The notes under the pieces were generated by a model, which was not told the origin of the DNA, did not search any database, and saw only the letters and a list, made by a program, of their open reading frames with translations. From Bos javanicus (lineage: Eukaryota; Chordata; Mammalia; Artiodactyla; Bovidae): 64,000 nt of DNA. A program made the translations under genes and the position numbers. Below are positions 1 through 11,112 of this stretch, piece by piece; within the stretch, counting starts at the first letter, position 1; each line of letters starts with the position of its first letter. The stretch lies in assembly GCF_032452875.1 (NCBI RefSeq), contig NC_083873.1, forward strand, positions 76,443,987 to 76,507,986, written 5' to 3'.

Positions 1-84
1 TATGATTCTTACCTTCTCCATATGTGGGATCTTCCTGGTAGCAAAGGTCTTACCCTCTCTGCTTGGTCTCCAGCTGATCATAAA

Positions 85-143
85 ATTTAATTTTATGATT
101 AAATATAGTTCTCATTATATATTTAATTTTATGATTAAATATA
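85..143. repeat. AT-rich direct repeat (23 bp, spacing 36)
   Basis: A 23-bp AT-rich word occurs exactly twice, at 85-107 and 121-143, separated by 13 bp. It lies directly upstream of the Bov-A2 insertion. It looks like a small local duplication, and no function is suggested. Confidence 0.8.
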
Positions 144-165
144 TAGCTAAATATAGCTATCATGG

Positions 166-431
166 CAGAGAAGACAATGGCACCCCACTGCAGTACTTTT
201 GCCTGGAAAATCCCATGACAGAGGAGCCTGGAAGGCTGCAGTCCATGGGGTCGCTGAGGGTCAGACACGACTGAGCGACTTCATTTTCACTTTTCACTTT
301 CATACATTGGAGAAGGAAATGGCAGCCCACACCAGTGTTCTTGCCTGGAGAATCCCAGGGATGGGGGAGCCTGGTGGGCTTCCGTCTATGGGGTCGCACA
401 GAGTCAGACACGATTGAAGTGACTTAGCAGC
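166..431 (+). mobile_element. Bov-A2 SINE with target-site duplication
   Basis: The element shows the two-monomer Bov-A2 layout. The first unit begins at the 'gagaagacaatggcacccc' box. The second begins at the 'ggagaaggaaatggcagccc' box after the CACTTTTCACTTTC linker. The end is CTTAGCAGCAGC. An 11-bp duplication, agctatcatgg, flanks it at 155-165 and 432-442, so it is a complete insertion. Bov-A2 is a non-coding SINE mobilised in trans by BovB (family knowledge). Open frames across it on both strands are incidental. Confidence 0.93.
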
Positions 432-442
432 AGCTATCATGG

Positions 443-1259
443 ATTTAGTTTTCTAGTAATATTATGTAACTTCATTCACAAATGGCAGATTTTTCCTAAT
501 AAACACAGTATTAAAGAAAGAGACTATGAAAATATCATATCTACTTATATTAAAGCAGATAAACAATGAAATGACTGGAAATCTAAAGGCTGAAGAGGTT
601 CTTACAAAACCTGTGCTTGGAACTTAAGCCTCTAAGAGTAATGCTTGCTCAGAGAATCAAGGTGAACCTGGGGTAATCGGAAAAACATGATTCAATTCTC
701 TCATCAGATAAAAGATAACAAACGAGTTAAAACGAGTTAAAAGAAATGCCATTTATTCTGGTGTAAAGAAAAAGATGCCTCCTGCTATTCCAATTCTACA
801 AAATCCAGTGATTAGTCACTGCAGTTGTCCAAAAACAGTTGAGGGGAACAAGGATAGAGAGAAACAGGAAGCATTTTGTGCCTTGTTTATACTGGCCCCT
901 AGACAGTCACAATATGTATCTGTGGAAAAATTTTATGACCCCAGAGTCTTGCCTCTTCCCATAAAGAGAAAAGCACTAAATCATTACTTGAGATGTCTCT
1001 TTTTTCTGATTATCAGTCACTTTTTTTATGCTTGTTTACTGCATGATTTTTTGCAGTAAAAAAAAATTCATATGTATCCTGGCTCCTCCCTTACCTCTTC
1101 AGAGTGTTTCACCCAAACTACCACAGAGGCTGTGACCTAGGCTAAAGTCCTTAGTAAGTCTTCAAAATAAAACTTAGCTTACCACTTCTAGGCTGAGCAT
1201 TTTTCTTTCAGCCAATATGGAAAGAGAGAAATTTCCTAATGCGGGGAAAGTTGAACCTT
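443..1259. other. Unique intergenic sequence
   Basis: No repeat or gene is recognised. A 10-bp word (aacgagttaa) is tandemly doubled at 721-740. A 94-codon frame at 775-1059 resembles no protein I know and has no coding features, so I treat it as chance. Confidence 0.6.
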
Positions 1260-1776
1260 CAGTTCAGTTCAGTCGCTCAGTCATGTCTGACTCTTTGTGA
1301 CCCCATGAATTGCAGCATGCCAGGCCTCCCTGTCCATCACCAACTCCCGGAGTTCACTCAAACTCACATCCATCGAGTCGGTGATACTATCCAGCCATCT
1401 CATCCTCTGTTGTCCCCTTCTCCTCTTGCCCCCAATCCCTCCCAGCATCAGAGTCTTTTCCAATGAGTCAACTCTTTGCATGAGGTGGCCAAACTACTGG
1501 AGTTTCAGCTTTAGCATCAGTCCTTCCAAAGAACACCCAGGGCTGATCTCCTTTAGAATGGACTGGTTAGATCTCCTTGCAGTCCAAGAGTGTTCTCCAA
1601 CACCACAGTTCAAAAGCATCAATTCTTCGGTGCTCAGCTTTCTTCACAGTCCAACTCTCACATCCATACATGACCACTGGAAAAACCATAGCCTTGACTA
1701 GACGGACCTTAGTTGGCAAAGTAATGTCTCTGCTTTTGAATATGTTATCTAGGTTTGTCATAACTTTCCTTCCTTA
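1260..1776 (-). mobile_element. BovB 3' end, 5'-truncated
   Basis: The left edge is the reverse complement of the young BovB terminus, the repeated CTGAA tail. Reading leftwards on the minus strand, the piece runs from the segment encoding MTNLDNIFKSRD to the tail. This is the C-terminal part of the BovB reverse-transcriptase ORF. The frame is broken, for example by loss of codons around 1590. At the hypermutable HLM-R codon it reads CAA (Q). Both the RT core and the endonuclease are missing, so it is a dead 5'-truncated insertion. Confidence 0.93.
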
Positions 1777-2881
1777 GAAAGCTGTTAAACAGATAGAAAC
1801 TGGAAAATGATCTGCAAGATCAAGATAAAGATATACAAAGGTGAAAATGAGGTCGATTTGAATGTAACTGCTCTTAGAGACTATCTGGAAAGATTATGTT
1901 TCTCTAATTGTTTTCTATCAAATAGTATTACTCTGGCCCAAGAGTGTCAAGATCACAGAACGCAGATTAATATGACTTCCCAAGCAAGATTCAGGGTCTA
2001 GAGAAATATTGAGGACAGTCCCTTATGCCTGCAGATGACATGTCTAACATAGGAGGAACAACAAACCTAAGGATGGCTACAGCATATCCAGTGGCTGTTG
2101 AAAACTTGAGCAAATTTTAGAGAAGACCAGAAAGATCATTGTAAAATACTGATTCAAAAGTGAACTTTACTAGAGGGTAGAGTACAGGGTTACCTGTACC
2201 CTGGACACACATGACTGAAAATGTATTAAATAAGGATTCCAATAAAAGATGGAGAAAACTTTAAGCATGGCCACAACTTTTCCATAAGGCAAAAGTAAGT
2301 AAATTAAAATTAAGGCAAAAAGTGTGCTGTGCTTTGGGTAGACACAGTGCCATGTACCGACATAAAGCCCTAGGATGGAAACACAGGTTGAACACCTCCT
2401 TTTGCAGTTCCTCATCTAAAAAGCAAATTCAACACTCTGAAACTAACCACACTGAAAGTAAGTCATAGGGAAGAACTATAGTAAATACATTCTAAGATTG
2501 AAGTAGATGTTTGGGTAATGGGAATATAGTTCCTAGGTAGGATTATCTGACTTAGAATGAAGCAAAGGGAAAATACTATTTTGAACTGGATATACCTGGC
2601 AGGCCTGTATTTCTCATGAAGGGAGACCCACAAGGAAAAATATCTAGAATAACATGTTAAAAACAATAATAACCTATCAGATAAAATCATAGAAATTGTA
2701 AAACAAAAGAAGGACTCAACTTCAACAAACAATATCCCTACATGTGTTTAAAATGAGGAAAAGGGTGAACCCAAGAAGCAGGTTAAAATGTTAAGAAGGC
2801 TCATCTGATCATTTCTAAAGTAGTAGGAAAGTGGTTCTTAACACTGCACATACTCACCTAGGGTGCTTCAAAAAAAATAAC
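1777..2881. other. Unique intergenic sequence
   Basis: No repeat family is recognised. The sequence is AT-rich with scattered stops in all frames. The longest frames (about 80-90 codons, minus strand, 2170-2732) have no recognisable motif. Confidence 0.6.
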
Positions 2882-3474
2882 TAGAATTCAGCTGTGAAGC
2901 CGTCTGGTCCTGGGCTTTTGTTTGTTGGAAGATTTCTGATTATAGTTTCAATTTCTATGCTTGTGATGGATCTGTTAAGATTTTCTATTTCTTCCTGGTT
3001 CAATTTTGGGAAGTTGTACTTTTCTAAGAACTTGTCTATTTCTTCCAAGTTTTCCATTTTATTTGCATATAGTTGCTGATAATAGTCTCTTATGATCCTT
3101 TGTATTTCTGTGTTGTCTGTTGTGATCTCTCCATTTTCATTTCTAATTTTGTTGATTTGATTTTTCTCCCTTTGTTTCTTGATGAGTCTTGTTAATGGTT
3201 TGTCAGTTTTATTTATCTTCTCAAAGGATCAGCTTTTGGTTTTGTTGATTTTTGCTATGGTCTCTTTTGTTTCTTTTGCATTTATTTCTGCCCTAATTTT
3301 TAAGACTTCTTTCCTTCTACTAACCCTGGGGTTCATAATTTCTTCCTTTTCAAGTTGCTTTAGGTGTAGAGTTAGGTTATTTATTTGCCTTTTTTCTTGT
3401 TTCTTGAGGTAAGCCTGTATTCCTATGAACCTTCCTCTTAGTACTGCTTTTACAGTGTCCCTTAGGTTTTGGGT

Positions 3475-3749
3475 GGAGAAGGTGATGGCACCCCACTCCA
3501 GTACTCTTGCCTGGAAAATCCCATGGGCAGAGGAGCCTGGTAGGCTGCAGTCCATGGAGTCACAAAGAGTCAGACATGACTGAGCGCCTTCACTTTCATT
3601 TTTCACTTTCATGCATTGGAGAAGGAAATGGCAACCCACTCCAGTGTTCTTGCCTGGAGAATCCCAAGGACAGCAGAACTTGGGCTCTGCCATCTATAGG
3701 GTCACACAGAATCAGACACGACTGAAGTGACTTAGCAGCAGCAGCAGCA
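3475..3749 (+). mobile_element. Bov-A2 SINE inserted in L1
   Basis: This is a complete two-monomer Bov-A2 ending in (AGC)n. A 12-bp duplication of the L1 target, taggttttgggt, flanks it exactly at 3463-3474 and 3750-3761. The SINE is therefore younger than the L1 fragment. It lies antisense to the L1. Confidence 0.96.
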
Positions 3750-4113
3750 TAGGTTTTGGGTTGTTGTGTTTTCATTTTATTTCGTTTCTATGCACATTTT
3801 GATTTCTTTTTTGATTTCTTCTGTGATTTGTTGGTTATTCAGCAGCGTGTTGTTCAGCCTCCATATGTTGGGATTTTTAATAGTTTTTTTTCCTGTAACT
3901 GACATCTAACCTTACTGCATTGTGGTCAGAAAAGATGCTTGGAATGATTTCAATTTTTTTGAATTTACCAAGGCTAGATTTATGGCCCAGGATGTGATCT
4001 ATCCTGGAGAAGGTTCTGTGTGCACTTGAGAAAAAGGTGAAATTCATTGTTTTGGGGTGAAATGTCCTATAGATATCAATTAGGTCTAACTGGTCTATTG
4101 TATCATTTAAAGT

Positions 4114-4402
4114 TTATGTTTCCTTGTTAATTTTCTGTTTAGTTGACCTATCCATAGGTGTGAGTGGGGTATTAAAGTCTCCCACTATTATTGTGTTATT
4201 GTTAATTTCCCCTTTCATACTTGTTAGCATTCGTCTTACATATTGTGGTGCTCCTATGTTGGGTGCATATATATTTATAATTGTTATATCTTCTTCTTGG
4301 ATTGATCCTTTGATTATTATGTAGTGTCCGTCTTTGTCTCTTTTCACAGCCTTTGTTTTAAAGTCTATTTTATCTGATATGAGTATTACTACTCTTGCAC
4401 AA
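4114..4402 (-). pseudogene. L1 ORF2 endonuclease remnant
   Basis: About 96 codons remain open in the apurinic/apyrimidinic-type endonuclease domain of L1 ORF2. They include the GDFN metal-binding segment, encoded at 4171-4182, followed by TPLTPMDRS. In an intact element this domain nicks target DNA to prime reverse transcription (family knowledge). Here the frame stops at 4114-4116, the N-terminus is lost at about 4402, and downstream ORF2 is frameshifted and interrupted by a SINE. It cannot be functional. Confidence 0.85.
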
Positions 4403-4754
4403 AGATATGGAGTGGAGTGCCATGCATAAAGCCGAGAAAACACAATGTCTTAAGACAGTCATGGTAAAGCTGCTGTGTACTTGGGCCACTAATGGAACCC
4501 TTATAGAAGGATTAAGAGTTCCTTCAACTCAGGAATCTTCAGGGAGTAATTCCACAGAAGGAGCATTTATGGGGACTGGGAGCCAAGTTTCCCTGGGACA
4601 CAAGTTTCACAGAATAGGCAATTCCAGAACAAGAGAAGATTACATTCACCAGCGAGCAGGACAAGAAATGCCTGATCAAGAGACTGAAAAAGGCATGTTT
4701 CTACACAGAGCTCATACTCAGTATTACACAGGAAAAACAAACATATGGAGATGA
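4395..4754 (+). other. Unrecognised 119-codon open frame in unique DNA
   Basis: This frame fills the non-repetitive gap between the L1 fragment and the next SINE. It begins with codons inside the L1 edge and ends in the SINE edge, so neither start nor stop lies in unique sequence. The predicted product is hydrophilic, with no signal peptide, membrane segment or motif that I recognise. The most likely explanation is a chance frame. The low confidence refers to it being a real gene. Confidence 0.1.
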
Positions 4755-4940
4755 GTCTGCCTGCAATGTCGGAGACCCAGATTCGATTCCTGGGTTGGGA
4801 AGATCTCCTGGAGGAGGACGTCACAACTCACTGCAGTATTCTTGCCTGGAGAATCCTATGGACAGAGGAACCTGGCAAGCTAAAGGCCATAGAGTTGCAA
4901 AGAGTTGGACACAACTGAAGCGACTTAGCATGCACGCACA
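4754..4940 (+). mobile_element. Bov-tA SINE, head-truncated
   Basis: The sequence begins within the tRNA-Glu-derived head at 'gagtctgcctgcaatg'. It continues through a B-box-like 'gattcgattcctgg' and the Bov-A body, and ends in the ACTTAGCATGCACGCAC tail. The A box is missing, so internal pol III transcription is unlikely. Confidence 0.85.
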
Positions 4941-7862
4941 AAAATCAGGCATCTTGAATTATTCTGCATTAAGACCTGGGGCTAACAATATTGCAAATTC
5001 TATTATCAAAGGTCAGAAATGTTTCACATAGCACTCTCTGCAAGAGATTCAAATAGAAGTTATTTTATACATTTAAAAACTAACCACAGATTCCTGAACT
5101 GGGAAACAAAACAAAAACAAAACCATTATAAGCTCTTTTTTTTCCTAATGTTGATTCCACCACTTCTCCATTCTGTGTCTATTGCTTATGAAATAAACCA
5201 TTGGGATAGTCTTCTTCTGACTCAGATGGCCTTCCTTACCCCCTTTCTGCTCCTCACTTTTTAAGAATACCCATTCCAAAAGCTCAAAATGCTATCAGCC
5301 AGGATTCCATCCTTCCGTCGTGAACCCAACCATCTTACCTCTCCACCAACAAACCACTTTACTCAGCAGAGAGTCAACAAATTCAGATTATCTTACATAC
5401 ATCTTTCTTCTCCAAGCTTTAATTTTCTTTTCTTATTTGAAAATGCAACCCTATAAAGTGTGAGATATAGGGTCTAAAAATTCATTCATATAAAATTCTG
5501 AGTCATGTTTTTGTGAGGTTAATGAAATGAGTAGGATAAACCCATGCAGCTAGTTGGTCAGAAACATCAGAGTCTGGGAGATCCAGCTTCCTCCAAGTCC
5601 CGCCTACAGTCTGGTGCCACCTGGTGGCAGTTGTCCAAAGTAGCTGAAATAGTAAATGGGGATAACTCTGGGTCTGGGATAGAAGCAGTGATGCCAGGAA
5701 TCTGCCTAGGAATGGACTCATTTTGTTGCCCCACCGTTGAGCAATTGGATTAGAAGAATAATGAGGATATGAAGACATAATTTCTCAAGATACAGCTGCC
5801 TGATAGTTCCCTGCTTGGTCTTGTCTTCCCTCTAGAATGAAAAGACTTTATTCCTATTCAAGAATGTGGTTTGGGGACAGAATAAGAACTAATCACTAAT
5901 GTCATTATTTCCAACTTGGATAAACTTGGATTAACTCAGGGAAGACTACCACAGGGTTTTTGCTGCATTATTTTTCTAGCTCATGCCTAATTTTAGCTTC
6001 CTTTTTTAAAGATACTTGTCATGATTTTCCTAGACATTTACAGCAGCTTCTCAGTTTGTTTTCCTGCATCTTCAATTTAGCTCAAATAGAATCTTTTCCA
6101 AAATGCTTCCCAGTCTCCTTCGCCTGGCTTTCATGCCCTTCTTCTGTGCCTCTTTAGCATCCTGCATAAATATTTATATAAAGCATATCAACCTTTCATA
6201 ATATGTTGCTTAGTCATCTGCGCTTTTGATATGAGCTGCTTTAGGGCAATGTTCTGTAATCGTTTTATTCCCATCATTGACCGTAGTGCCTAGAAAATTG
6301 CAGATGATTATCTAAGTGTAACTAGGTATCCCCCCCATTTTAAACATTCATAACACTACAGATCATTTATTCATTGGCACTCTTCTACTTTACAGAACCT
6401 TTTGCTCATAGCAGCAGAATCACAGCTTATTTGAGCTGAAAGAGTCTTTGTCTACAACTTAAGTATTTACTTTGTTGATCTAACATAAAAACTAAATATT
6501 GACTCCAAGATATTAATTTTACTGTCCACATAAAGTCATCTTACCTTTTATCTTTCTTTTTTTTTCTCCTCTTTCTTCATTAATATCAGTCAGCTATTAA
6601 TCAATAATTTTCTGTGCACCTACCTTGAGCAAGACATACTTCTAGGAAATGTGGAGGTTATAAAAATACTATAAGAGCTTATGCTTATCCACTTGGACAT
6701 AAAACATAGTTACAAAAATGATGTTGAGAGTAATGAGGATAAAACACAGTATCATCTTATAAAAAGCAGACTATATACAAGTTAGTATACTTTTTGTTTT
6801 AAAACAAACTGAAAAAGCAAATAAACATTTCCTACCCCATGGATGTTCACACTAGGAAGGCTTAATGATACCAAAACCTGCCCAGATATATAGAGTGAAT
6901 AAATGTAGAGAGAGTACCTCAACCTTGACTCTTCAGATCAATGGCTCATGTCCTAAACTATGACATTGTTCACATATTAAAAAAGGTAACATAAGCAGGA
7001 TAGAAAATTTTGATGCTGAAGATGAAAAGAAAATGATTACCTTTCAGTGGACTTTTCAGGAAAAGTTCTGCAAAGGATTTGAACTGGATCATAGGATCTA
7101 TGGAAGGAAAGGAATGGCAAGGTGAATTAAGGAAATATATTTGGAAAAGGGGTAACTAAATATCAAGTTTCATACTAGACAATTCTATAGAATTATCTCT
7201 TTGGTTTTTAATAAATAAAGCTCTCATATCCTCCCTCTCAATATGGTATGCACATTAATTTATTGTCCCAAGAGAGATTTAGAGTTCATAGAGATTCTTC
7301 TAAATAACTTTTGTCCTGGAGACTTTGGGGAAAAAATGATAATGCAAAAAATAATTATTCTAGATTAGGTCTAAAGTCTGTAGTCAAGGGGCAGGACAAT
7401 GTAAGTATAGAGATCAAAAAAGTAGACATTGGTAGTAGGCATTTTTACTACTTACTGACAATTGGTATACAAAGTTGTCAATATTTCTGCATATCTTTTT
7501 AATTTTAAGATCATATAATTTAAAAATTAATATATTTTTATATTTCACTTAGGAACATAATAGTAACTTTTTATGAACCTTAACATAATGGCTAGAGAAG
7601 TTTTCTTGCTGTCTCATTAATATGCTAAGAGACCACAGAAATAAAAAGAATGAGCAAAATGTCAGAAGCCTATATTAATTCTAAGCTAACTAGAGTATTA
7701 GTAAAAGAATGAGCATTACAAATATTAGAGTCATCATGTTTTAATACATCAGTAAAATGGTCGTTAATAAAATGTTTTATTGGGTAGAGGTATTAAAGGG
7801 ACTAGATACACTCCCTTTCAAAAATACTTTAATACATCCAATATTTCATTATTGAATTTTGT
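4941..7862. other. Repeat-poor unique sequence
   Basis: No gene is supported. At about 6588-6672 a run resembles the old mammalian repeat segment that reads 'caataattt..tgtgcacctac..' (L2-like, weak). Around 6250-6300 there is a faint MIR- or L2-like stretch. The rest shows no recognisable structure and has frequent stops in all frames. Confidence 0.55.
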
Positions 7863-8169
7863 TGGAGTAGCTCAGTTGGTAAAGATTCCACCTGCAATTC
7901 AGGAGACCCTAGTTTGATTCCTGGGTCAGAAAGATCCACTGGAAAAAGGATAGGTTACCCACTCCAGTATTCTTAGGCTTCCCTTGTGGCTCAGCTGGTA
8001 AAGAATCCACCTGCAATGCGGGAGACCTGGGTTTGATCCCTGGGTTGGGAAGATCCCCTGGAGCCAGGAAAGGTTACCCACTCCAGTATTCTGGTCTGGA
8101 GAATTCCATGAATTATATAGTCCATGGGGTCGCAAAGAGTCAGACACGACTGAGCAACTTTCACTTTCA
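7863..8169 (+). mobile_element. Bov-tA SINE with two tRNA-like heads
   Basis: Two tRNA-Glu-like heads occur in tandem. The first has a 'tagctcagttgg' A-box region (about 7868) and an 'agtttgattcc' B-box region (about 7911). The second has 'ggctcagctgg' (about 7990) and 'ggtttgatccc' (about 8031). Each is followed by Bov-A body sequence, and the element ends in the CACTTTCACTTTC-like tail. It could be a dimeric Bov-tA subfamily member or one SINE inserted into another. I see no clear duplication between the heads. Confidence 0.85.
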
Positions 8170-8556
8170 GGAGAATATTTTTAAAATACCATCTCCACTT
8201 AGTAGCAATGACAGAAAAACTATTCAGCAAGAAACTGTAGTCTTTATATTCTGGTGTGATCCATTTTGTCAGTGTTAATTGCTGTTTGCCAGATTGAGTT
8301 TTACTCTGCACAGGCAAGATGTTGTGACCTTCGAGCAAAAGGAGCAAACTTCTTTCTGCTTCCTTTATAGTTTATTTGCCCAAAACCTTCTAGCAGTCTG
8401 CAACTATGTGGCTGGATCAAGTGTACTGTTTCATAGGCCATGAATCATTTTTTGAAATCAGGTAAGAAATATGAAACTTCTCTGAAACTGAATGGTGATT
8501 GGGAACTCTATGGTATTGTCATTACTATTATTTCCTTATTATTATCTTCTTACTAT
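8170..8556. other. Unique intergenic sequence
   Basis: Nothing recognisable is seen between the dimeric SINE and the next BovB. Confidence 0.6.
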
Positions 8557-9255
8557 CAGTTCAGTTCAGTTCAGTCACTCAGTCGTGTCCGACTCTTTGC
8601 AACCCCATGAATTGCAGCACGCCAGGCTTCCCTGTCCATCACCAACTCCCGGAGTTCACTCAAACTTACATCCATTGAGTCAGTGATGCCATCCAGCCAT
8701 TTCATCCTCTGTCGTCCCCTTTTCCTCCTGCCCCCAATCCCTCCCATCAGACTCCTTTCCAATGAGTCAACTCTTTGCATGAGGTGGCCAAAGTACTGGA
8801 GTTTCAGCTTTAGCATCATTCCTTCCAAAGAACACCCAGAACTGATCTCCTTTAGAATGGCTGGGTTGGATCTCCTTGCAGTCCAAGGGACTCTCAAGAG
8901 TCTTCTCCAACACCACAGTTCAAAAGCATCAATTCTTCGGTGCTCAGCTTTCATCACAGTCCAAGTCACACATCCATACATGACTACTAGAAAAACCATA
9001 GTCTTGACTAGACAGACCTTTGTTGGCAAAGTAACGTCTCTGCTTTTCAATATGCTATCTAGGTTGGTCATAAATTTCCTTCCAAGGAGAAAGTGTCTTT
9101 TAATTTCATGGCTGCAATCACCATCTGCAGTGATTTTGGAACCCAAAAAAACAAAGTCTGACACTGTTTCCACTGTTTCCCCATCTATTTTCCATGAAGT
9201 GATGGGACCAGATGCCATGATCTTAGTTTTCTGAATGTTGAGCTTTAAGCCAACT
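8557..9255 (-). mobile_element. BovB 3' end, 5'-truncated, young
   Basis: The left edge is four copies of the CAGTT/CTGAA tail in reverse. The homology covers the last 0.7 kb of BovB. A short possible duplication, actat, sits at 8552-8556 and overlaps the right edge at 9253-9257. The entire piece is open in the BovB frame (see the pseudogene entry), which points to recent arrival. The frame-preserving losses relative to other copies include a shortened GGIGG segment near 8745. Confidence 0.94.
8571..9255 (-). pseudogene. BovB reverse-transcriptase C-terminal remnant, uninterrupted
   Basis: About 228 codons run without a stop from VGLKLNIQKTK to the natural BovB terminus SRTRLSD, whose stop is at 8571-8573. 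This is the C-terminal part of the RTE-type ORF, downstream of the YADD catalytic motif. It includes the cysteine/tryptophan-rich ELWCWRRLLRV block. The endonuclease and RT core are absent because of 5' truncation, so no enzyme can be made. The open frame reflects youth rather than selection. Confidence 0.85.
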
Positions 9256-9630
9256 ATATACATATAAATCTTCCCTCAAGACATCCAGCAATCATTCTCT
9301 CTTAAAAAAAAAAAAAAAAAAGATGGAGCTAATAATTCTCTTGTTCCAATCACAGTTTTGTCTGTTTTACTGAGAAACTTTTATGTCTAGAATAAGCACA
9401 TCCTGACATTTGCTTTTGTGTCTCTCTAACACTTAAAGGCCAAGTTAAGAGTGAAAATAATGGCAGATCAAAGTTTCACCATACCAATGAAAGTTTTAAA
9501 CTACCATTTTCCTGGACTTTTCATTTCTCTAAATACATTTTATAAAATATATTCACCAAAACATAATTTCTCAGGATATTAACAGATAACATGCAACAAA
9601 TGGTTCTGTGGTTTAAAAATGTACTTACAT
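9256..9630. other. Unique sequence with an A18 run
   Basis: An 18-A run lies at 9304-9321. The rest is not recognised. The 12-bp word tttaaaaatgta at 9612-9623 recurs at 10848-10859, beyond the following BovB and L1 pieces. Confidence 0.6.
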
Positions 9631-10628
9631 TCAGTTCAGTTCAGTTCAGTCGCTCAGTCATGTCCGACTCTGCGACTCCATGAATCGCAGAATGCCAGGC
9701 CTCCCTGTCCATCACCAACTCCCAGAGTTCACTCAGACTCACATCCATGGAGTCAGTGATGCCATCCAGCCGTCTCATCCTCTGTCATCCCCTTCTCCTC
9801 CTGCCTCCAAACGCCCCCAGCATCAGAGTCTTTTCCAATGAGTCAACTCTTCACATGAGGTGGCCAAAGTACTGGACTTTCAGCTTCAGCATCATTCCCT
9901 CCAAAGAATTCCCAGGGCTGATCTCCTTCAGAATGGACTAGTTGGATCTCCTTGCAGTTCATGGGACTCTCAAGAGTCTTCTCCAACACCACAGTTCAAA
10001 AGCATCAATTCTTTGGTGCTCAGCCTTCTTCACAGTCCAACTCTCACATCCATACATGACCACTGGAAAAACCATAGCCTTGACTAGACAGACCTCTGTT
10101 GGCAAAGTAACGTCTCTGCTTTTGAATATGCTGTCTAGGTTGGTCATAACTTTTCTTCCAAGGAATAAGTGTCTTTTAATTTCATGGCTGCAATCACCAT
10201 CTACAGTGATTTTGGAGCCCAAAGAAATAAAGTCTGACACTGTTTCCACTGTTTCCCCATTTATTTCCCATGAAGTGATGGGACCTGATGCCATGATCTT
10301 CGTTTTCCAAATGTTGAGCTTTAAGTCAACTTTTTCACTCTCCTCTTTCACCTTCATCAAGAGGCTTTTTAGTTCCTCTTCACTTTCTGCCGTAAGGGTG
10401 GTGTCATCCGCATATCTGAGGTTATTGATATTTCTCCCAGCAATCTTGATTCCAGCTTGTACTTCTTCCAGCCCAGCGTTTCTCTTGATGTACTCTGCAT
10501 ATAAGTTAAATAAGCAGGGTGACAATATACAGCCTTGACGTACTCCTTTTCCTATTTGGAACAAGTCTGTTGTTCCATGTCCAGTTCTAACTGTTGCTTC
10601 CTGACCTGTTTATAGGTTTCTCAAGAGG
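9631..10628 (-). mobile_element. BovB 3' portion, 5'-truncated, YADD retained
   Basis: About 1 kb of BovB runs from the reverse-transcriptase core to the CTGAA tail. Minus-strand codons are open from 10564 to 9959 (201 codons) and include the YADD active-site motif at 10403-10414. A Trp codon then becomes TGA (9959-9961, RVP-W). The HLM-R codon is also TGA. The right edge abuts an L1 3' UTR directly. Confidence 0.94.
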
Positions 10629-10847
10629 ACTACCATATGTAAAATAGATAACAAATGGGAATTTGCTGTATGGCTCAAGAAATTCAAACAGGGGCTCTGT
10701 ATCACCCTAGAGGGGTGGATGTGGAGGGAGATGGGAAGGAGGCTCAACAGGGAGGGGATATATGTATACCAATGCCTGATTCCTGTTGGGGTTTGACAGA
10801 AAACAACAAAATTCTGTAAAGCAATTATCCTTCAATCAAATAATAAA
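10629..10847 (+). mobile_element. L1 3' UTR end (ruminant L1), 5'-truncated
   Basis: The sequence has the characteristic ruminant L1 3' UTR order: 'aacaggggctctgtatcac', the G-rich 'ggagggagatgggaagg' block, 'tatatgtatacc', then 'ctgtaaagcaattatcc' and the A-rich tail. It is followed by tttaaaaatgta (10848-10859), an exact copy of 9612-9623. The duplication therefore brackets this L1 together with the antisense BovB to its left. Confidence 0.85.
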
Positions 10848-11112
10848 TTTAAAAATGTATTAGATTCAAGTAGTTATATAAGCATAGTAATAATAGTTCT
10901 GATGACTAGAATTTATTCATAGTTTCTAGAAAAAGTTAGCCTATAAATAGCTTTAGAATATTTTCTCAGTCTTTACATTTTACAAGTGAGGAATCAGAAT
11001 TTAGAGTCTTTAAATAAATGTTGAAAGTCACATAATTAATAGTAGAACCAAGGCTTAAATCAAGGTTTTTCTACTCATTTTAAAATTTATTTTATATTAA
11101 AAGATAGTTCAT

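Larger units (their letters stand above)
2882..4402 (-). mobile_element. Internal L1 fragment (ORF2 endonuclease to linker)
   Basis: Read on the minus strand, this is L1 ORF2. The right end encodes the endonuclease segment with ILISDKIDF and GDFN. The left end encodes the KSPGPDGF-type sequence just before the reverse-transcriptase core. Both the L1 5' end and everything after this point (RT core, 3' UTR, poly-A) are absent. That is unusual for ordinary target-primed insertion and suggests a later deletion or rearrangement. A Bov-A2 SINE interrupts the fragment at 3475-3749. Confidence 0.9.

Noticed and set aside
160..411. Overlapping open frames on both strands of Bov-A2 (also at 3475, 39426, 57418, 60141 and 61728)
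   Set aside because: They are conserved only because the SINE is repeated. The family is non-coding.
775..1059. 94-codon protein
   Set aside because: No motif or homology that I recognise. Its length is plausible by chance in the available frames.
8559..8582. CRISPR-like or microsatellite repeat of ttcag units
   Set aside because: The same repeats sit at the edge of most BovB copies and are the BovB 3' tail. No spacers exist.
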